From: Rikenellaceae bacterium
Lineage (GTDB): Bacteria; Bacteroidota; Bacteroidia; Bacteroidales; Rikenellaceae
NCBI GenBank assembly: GCA_020859745.1
Contig: JAJBVQ010000263.1
Coordinates: 1 to 10,151 of the forward strand
Length of the DNA stretch: 10,151 nt
Direction: 5' to 3'
The notes below the pieces were generated by a model. The model was not told the origin of the DNA, searched no databases, and saw only the letters and a list, made by a program, of their open reading frames with translations. Shown one piece after another: positions 7,364 to 10,151 of this stretch. A program made the translations under genes and the position numbers. Numbering within the stretch: position 1 is the stretch's first letter; each line of letters opens with the position of its first letter.

Positions 7364-8242
7364 TTATTTAGAGAGGTCTTTGTACATTTCATACCCCTGC
7401 TCCGGCGTCAGCCCTTCGTGCACCACGGCGCTCACGGCCTGAATCATGGCGGCGGGATTCTCCGACTGGAACACGTTGCGGCCCATATCGACCCCCATAG
7501 CCCCGTCATTAATGGCCTTGTAGCACAGCTCCAGCGCCTCTTTCTCTTCGAGCTTCTTGCCGCCGGCGATCACAATCGGCACGGGGCACGCGTTGACCAC
7601 CTTGGCGAACCCGTCGCAGTAGTAGGTCTTCACGATATTGGCCCCGTTCTCGGCGCACACGCGCGATGCCAGGCCGAAATACTTGGAATCGCGTGCCATA
7701 TCCTTGCCCACGGCGGTAACCCCCATGGTCGGAATACCGTATTTGTACCCTGCATCTGCGGTACGGACGAGGTTCACGATGGTCTGGGCCTCGTACTTCT
7801 CGTTCCCCATGGCCACCATCACGGCCATGGCCGATGCGTTGACGCGCACGGCGTCCACCGGATCGAGCACGCATTCGTTGTTCAGGTCGGTCAGGATCGA
7901 CGACCCGGCGGAGTAGCGCAGGCAGATCCCTTTGTTATAGGTCGGCGGCACTACGGAGCGCAGCGAGCCGCGGGTGCACATCAGCGAGTCCGCATACGGT
8001 ATCAGCGGCACGATATTGAGGTCGAGGCGTTCCAGTCCCGAGGTAGGCCCCATGATGTACCCGTGGTCGAACGCGAGCATCACGGTTTTGCCGGTGCTGG
8101 GCCGGAAGATCCGCGAAAGGCGGTCTTTCATCCCCCAGTCGAGGTTGTCACCCCCTTTTACGAAGTAGTTCTGGTTTGCAACCGGTATCCCGATTCCGTA
8201 GTCTTTGTCCTTGTTCTCAAGGATCCCATCCATGTCTGCCAT
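7364..8242 (-). CDS. lsrF: LsrF-like 3-hydroxy-5-phosphonooxypentane-2,4-dione thiolase (class I aldolase fold)
   Basis: E. coli LsrF (291 aa) transfers the acetyl group of the isomerised phospho-autoinducer-2 to CoA, releasing DHAP and acetyl-CoA. This 292-aa protein aligns with it from end to end, as recalled. Shared stretches include the start (MADMD), [13 protein letters not shown] (34-46), [12 protein letters not shown] (51-62), GPTSGLER (65-72), [14 protein letters not shown] (87-100), [15 protein letters not shown] (178-192), [10 protein letters not shown] (221-230) and [11 protein letters not shown] (250-260). Lys205 in NIVKTYY corresponds to the Schiff-base lysine of the family (Lys203 in E. 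coli). The start is fixed by the N-terminal match. No LsrK, LsrG or Lsr transporter is visible; the neighbours are dhaK and dhaL upstream and a lipoprotein gene 9 nt downstream. The family is certain. The true substrate in this organism is not: it could be another DHAP-forming or DHAP-using thiolase or aldolase. Confidence 0.9.
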   Translation of the reverse strand: MADMDGILENKDKDYGIGIPVANQNYFVKGGDNLDWGMKDRLSRIFRPSTGKTVMLAFDHGYIMGPTSGLERLDLNIVPLIPYADSLMCTRGSLRSVVPPTYNKGICLRYSAGSSILTDLNNECVLDPVDAVRVNASAMAVMVAMGNEKYEAQTIVNLVRTADAGYKYGIPTMGVTAVGKDMARDSKYFGLASRVCAENGANIVKTYYCDGFAKVVNACPVPIVIAGGKKLEEKEALELCYKAINDGAMGVDMGRNVFQSENPAAMIQAVSAVVHEGLTPEQGYEMYKDLSK

Positions 8243-8279
8243 GTTTTCTGTCTTTTGTTTATTTGTTTTCTCTGTTATT
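8243..8279 (-). promoter_or_regulatory. A-rich leader of the lsrF-like gene
   Basis: The 37 nt before the lsrF-like ATG are almost G-free and strongly A-rich on the sense strand (for example AAAAGACAGAAAAC directly before ATG). No Shine-Dalgarno is present. Unstructured A-rich leaders of this kind commonly serve for ribosome recruitment in Bacteroidetes. The rest of the 102-nt dhaL-lsrF gap shows no convincing promoter or terminator. Confidence 0.35.
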
Positions 8280-8344
8280 CTTCACATTTCCCGGCTATTG
8301 CTCAGCCCCCTTTGCATATCAATTCTCCGGGCCTTTCGCATTCC

Positions 8345-8983
8345 CTAAGCCAGCGCCTCGGCAAAAGCGCCGAACATGCAGGCCCACGACGACGCCCCGC
8401 TGTCGGCATGCCCCACGGACTTTTCGCCGTAGTTCCGGGCGCGGCCGAAGTTGGCCTTCATCTGCACGGTATCCTCGGCACCCTTCCGCGCAGCCTCGGC
8501 ACCCGCTTTCAGAACCAGGGCAATATCCCCGGTGTCAGCGGACTGCATGGCCATGACCGCCGGATAAAGCGCGTCCATCATGGTCTTGTCGCCCGGCATC
8601 GCCTTGGTGTTCTTCTGCACGCCTTCCAACCCGCCTTTGAACATGGCTTTGACCTGCGCGGCATCCAATTCTTTAGCCCCCGCGGGTGCGCCGTCGCTCA
8701 TCCCGAGCAGCAATCCTCCCAACAAAGTGGAGGTGGAGCCGCTGGTCTCCATCATCACGCCGAAGCCCATGTCGCCGAGCAGGGTCTTGAAATCCTTGCC
8801 CGCCGCGTCGTCCGCGTTCGAAACCTTGGCGATAGCGTTCAACGCCGTGACAATGGCTTCCCCGTGGTCGCCGTCGCCGATCACGGCGTCCAGCTCGCTG
8901 AACTCACCCGCACGCGCGGTCACATTTGCCAACGCCTTTTGGATCATTTTCTGAAAATCCGGTATAGTCAATTTTCCGGTCAT
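8345..8983 (-). CDS. dhaL: Dihydroxyacetone kinase subunit DhaL (nucleotide-binding)
   Basis: DhaL holds the nucleotide that phosphorylates the substrate bound to DhaK. The 212-aa length is normal for the family. Magnesium-binding aspartates lie in LDAVIGDGDHG (31-41): Asp32, Asp37 and Asp39, equivalent to Asp30, Asp35 and Asp37 in E. coli. Other motifs are ETSGSTSTLLGG (79-90), MPGDKTMMDAL (129-139) and GRARNYGEKSVGHADSGASS (180-199). The last has Ser where the usual DPG motif has Pro. The gene follows dhaK after 128 nt and precedes the lsrF-like gene by 102 nt. No DhaM phosphodonor is visible, so the protein may use ATP by exchange, or the donor is encoded elsewhere. The ATG is preceded by an A-rich leader with the ACTAACACC element. 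Confidence 0.93.
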   Translation of the reverse strand: MTGKLTIPDFQKMIQKALANVTARAGEFSELDAVIGDGDHGEAIVTALNAIAKVSNADDAAGKDFKTLLGDMGFGVMMETSGSTSTLLGGLLLGMSDGAPAGAKELDAAQVKAMFKGGLEGVQKNTKAMPGDKTMMDALYPAVMAMQSADTGDIALVLKAGAEAARKGAEDTVQMKANFGRARNYGEKSVGHADSGASSWACMFGAFAEALA

Positions 8984-8996
8984 ATGGTTTTTATTA

Positions 8997-9005
8997 GGTG
9001 TTAGT
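8997..9005 (-). promoter_or_regulatory. ACTAACACC leader element, copy 3 (dhaL)
   Basis: The nine-base core ACTAACACC ends 13 nt before the dhaL ATG and is flanked by A-rich sequence (AAAACTAACACCTAATAAAAACC on the sense strand covers it in part). Together with the copies before the DAHP synthase and HzsA-related genes it forms a recurring leader element. Confidence 0.4.
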
Positions 9006-9025
9006 TTTCCCAGTTTTTCACTATG

Positions 9026-9053
9026 CCCATTTAACCCTACGCCCCCTGCCCCC
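9026..9053 (-). other. Canonical G-quadruplex motif in the dhaK-dhaL gap
   Basis: On the sense strand four G-runs occur in order: GGGGG (9049-9053), GGGGG (9042-9046), GGG (9035-9037) and GGG (9026-9028). The loops between them are 2, 4 and 6 nt. This satisfies the G3+N1-7 rule, on the mRNA strand, starting about 43 nt upstream of the dhaL ATG. Folding and function are not shown. Confidence 0.5.
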
Positions 9054-9065
9054 TTTCGTCAAGGG
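9051..9065 (-). other. Small hairpin overlapping the first G-run
   Basis: On the sense strand CCCTT (9061-9065), a 5-nt loop and AAGGG (9051-9055) can pair. The 3' arm uses three G residues of the first G-run of the quadruplex motif, so the two structures exclude each other. There is no U-tract, so this is not an intrinsic terminator. Confidence 0.3.
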
Positions 9066-9094
9066 AACAGAGGGTCTTCCAAGGGTAAATATGG

Positions 9095-9111
9095 CCCCCG
9101 CAGCAAGGGGG
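9095..9111 (-). other. GC hairpin directly after the dhaK stop
   Basis: CCCCC (9107-9111), a 7-nt loop and GGGGG (9095-9099) can form a five-pair hairpin directly following the dhaK TAA. No T-run follows (CCATATTTA comes next), so at most it pauses polymerase or protects the dhaK mRNA 3' end. It is a weak call. Confidence 0.3.
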
Positions 9112-10119
9112 TTACTTTCCGAAACGCTTCCAGTACGGAGCGTCGGCCTTGTAGTTTTTCAGCAGGTCGAGGTGGTCGGCGTCCAGTTTGCCGAGGATCA
9201 TCTGGAACCCGGCCTGTTCCTGCACGGTCAGCAATTCGCCGGCGTACCCGTCCGCAACGGTTACCCCTGCGGCTTCGAGTTTCTTGGCGGCCGCCCGGTA
9301 GACGATGAACTGCTCCATCAAAGTAGTGGACCCCACTCCATTAATATAGAGCAGCACTTTGTCCCCGCTCTTGACGCCAAGTTTCTTCATCAGCTGGCCG
9401 ACCATAAATTCGGCCGTGGCATCCGCCGAAACCAAGGGTTCGTTCCCGCCCTGCCCGGCTTCGCCGTGCTGACCCATGCCGATCTGCATCATCCCTTCCG
9501 GCAGTTCGGTGATGGTAGCGCCGTTCTGCGGGTGGGTACAGGCACGCATAGCCACCGCCAGCGTGGCGAGCTGCTTGTTGAACCGTTCGCCGATCTCCAC
9601 CAGTTCGTCGAGCGATTTGCCCTGTTCGGCGGCAGCGCCCAGTATCTTGTACATCGGGATCGCCCCGGCCAGACCGCGCCGGTCATCGTCGGCGGCGTCC
9701 AGCCCGGCCGATATGTCGTCGTGGGTCATAATCGCCTTCACCTTAATCCCTGCACGTTCAGCAAGTTGACGCGCCATATTGCCGCTCATCACGTCGCCGG
9801 AGTGGTTCAGCACGAGCAACAGGATACCCGCCTCCCGCTTGAACATCTGCAAAGCCTGAAACAGGCGCTGCGCTCCCGGAGCGGCGAAAATATCGCCTAC
9901 CACCGAAGCATCGAGCATCCCTTCGCCGACGAAACCGCTCACGGCAGGCTCGTGCCCCGAACCGCCGAATGCGATGATCGCCACTTTATCCTCCGCTTTG
10001 GGGTTGGTGCGCACCACGATGTTCTCGGCACCGAGCTTCACGGTGTCGGAAAAGGCCATAGTATACCCTTCCCATAAGTCAGCGGTGATGATCACGGTCG
10101 AATTTAGGAAGTTATTCAT
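9112..10119 (-). CDS. dhaK: Dihydroxyacetone kinase subunit DhaK (substrate-binding)
   Basis: DhaK binds dihydroxyacetone, or a similar short ketose, covalently through a histidine and presents it to DhaL for phosphorylation to DHAP. The 335-aa protein keeps all three active-site residues at the same numbers as E. coli DhaK: His56 in GGSGHEPA, Asp109 in NHSGD, and His218 in GMGQHGEAG, the residue that forms the hemiaminal with the substrate. Other family motifs are GEGMLDASVVGDIFA (65-79), DDRRGLAGAIPMYKILGAAAE (about 145-165), VAMRACTHP and NGVGSTTL (260-267). The N-terminus (MNNFLN) aligns with the usual MKKLIN start, which fixes the start codon. Several usual residues differ (NHSGD for NYTGD, GQHGEAG for GIHGEPG), so a related substrate such as erythrulose is possible, as known for DhaK-like tetrose kinases. 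It is the first gene of the visible block; only 32 nt upstream are in the window and no promoter can be assigned there. Confidence 0.93.
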   Translation of the reverse strand: MNNFLNSTVIITADLWEGYTMAFSDTVKLGAENIVVRTNPKAEDKVAIIAFGGSGHEPAVSGFVGEGMLDASVVGDIFAAPGAQRLFQALQMFKREAGILLLVLNHSGDVMSGNMARQLAERAGIKVKAIMTHDDISAGLDAADDDRRGLAGAIPMYKILGAAAEQGKSLDELVEIGERFNKQLATLAVAMRACTHPQNGATITELPEGMMQIGMGQHGEAGQGGNEPLVSADATAEFMVGQLMKKLGVKSGDKVLLYINGVGSTTLMEQFIVYRAAAKKLEAAGVTVADGYAGELLTVQEQAGFQMILGKLDADHLDLLKNYKADAPYWKRFGK

Positions 10120-10151
10120 CTCTGTAACAACGTAGTTAATAGAGTTATTAT

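Noticed and set aside
7418..9004. A 528-codon plus-strand frame across the lsrF-like and dhaL genes
   Set aside because: It crosses two well-recognised genes and their gap, with no family resemblance and no leader or start signal; it is an antisense shadow.
9095..9111. The dhaK 3' hairpin as a terminator
   Set aside because: The stem has only five pairs and no U-tract follows, so transcription probably reads through to dhaL.
8998..10077. A 359-codon plus-strand frame opposite dhaK
   Set aside because: It lies opposite a gene with intact DhaK catalytic residues and has a low-complexity His/Val-rich composition.
10120..10151. A TACGTTGT sequence upstream of dhaK as a -7 promoter box
   Set aside because: Two of the six fixed consensus bases are wrong and the window ends before a -33 box could be checked.
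1..10151. CRISPR arrays, tRNA or rRNA genes, insertion sequences, attachment sites
   Set aside because: Reading found no regularly spaced repeats, tRNA-like cloverleaf, transposase motifs or terminal inverted repeats; the coding density leaves little room for them.

Overview
The window looks like a chromosomal segment of a GC-rich member of the Bacteroidales; a Rikenellaceae/Alistipes-like gut anaerobe is a guess. The reasons are a ResB-CcsA fusion of the Bacteroidetes type, a DAHP synthase whose closest remembered relatives are Bacteroidetes DAHP synthase/chorismate mutase proteins, A-rich gene leaders without a clear Shine-Dalgarno, and a Bacteroides-type -7/-33 promoter. All seven genes lie on the minus strand, so transcription runs from high to low coordinates.

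From the 5' end, the first block is metabolic. It encodes DhaK and DhaL, the two kinase subunits of a dihydroxyacetone-kinase-type enzyme, then a close homologue of LsrF, the thiolase that ends autoinducer-2 degradation by releasing dihydroxyacetone phosphate (DHAP) and acetyl-CoA. No DhaM and no other lsr gene is visible. The 128-nt dhaK-dhaL gap carries hairpins and a canonical G-quadruplex motif on the mRNA strand.

The second block follows almost without a gap (9 nt, then 24 nt). A 316-aa beta-propeller lipoprotein is followed by a very large exported protein (1353 aa). That protein combines an NPCBM-like carbohydrate-binding region, a beta-propeller and a two-CxxCH region related to the alpha subunit of hydrazine synthase (HzsA-related family), and a C-terminal sulfatase-modifying-factor (FGE/SUMF1) fold that lacks the FGE catalytic cysteines. 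It ends at a strong intrinsic terminator.

A new unit then starts from a plausible Bacteroides-type promoter: a stand-alone DAHP synthase and, 4 nt later, the start of a ResB-CcsA (System II) cytochrome c maturation protein that runs off the window. System II is the machinery that would attach haem to the CxxCH sites of the large protein.

The main point of interest is the gene set dhaK-dhaL-lsrF-lipoprotein-HzsA-related. It joins cytoplasmic C3/DHAP metabolism to an undescribed exported dihaem protein. A nine-base element (ACTAACACC on the sense strand) sits just upstream of three of the start codons. No tRNA, rRNA, CRISPR array or insertion sequence was seen, and no intergenic stretch exceeds 135 nt.
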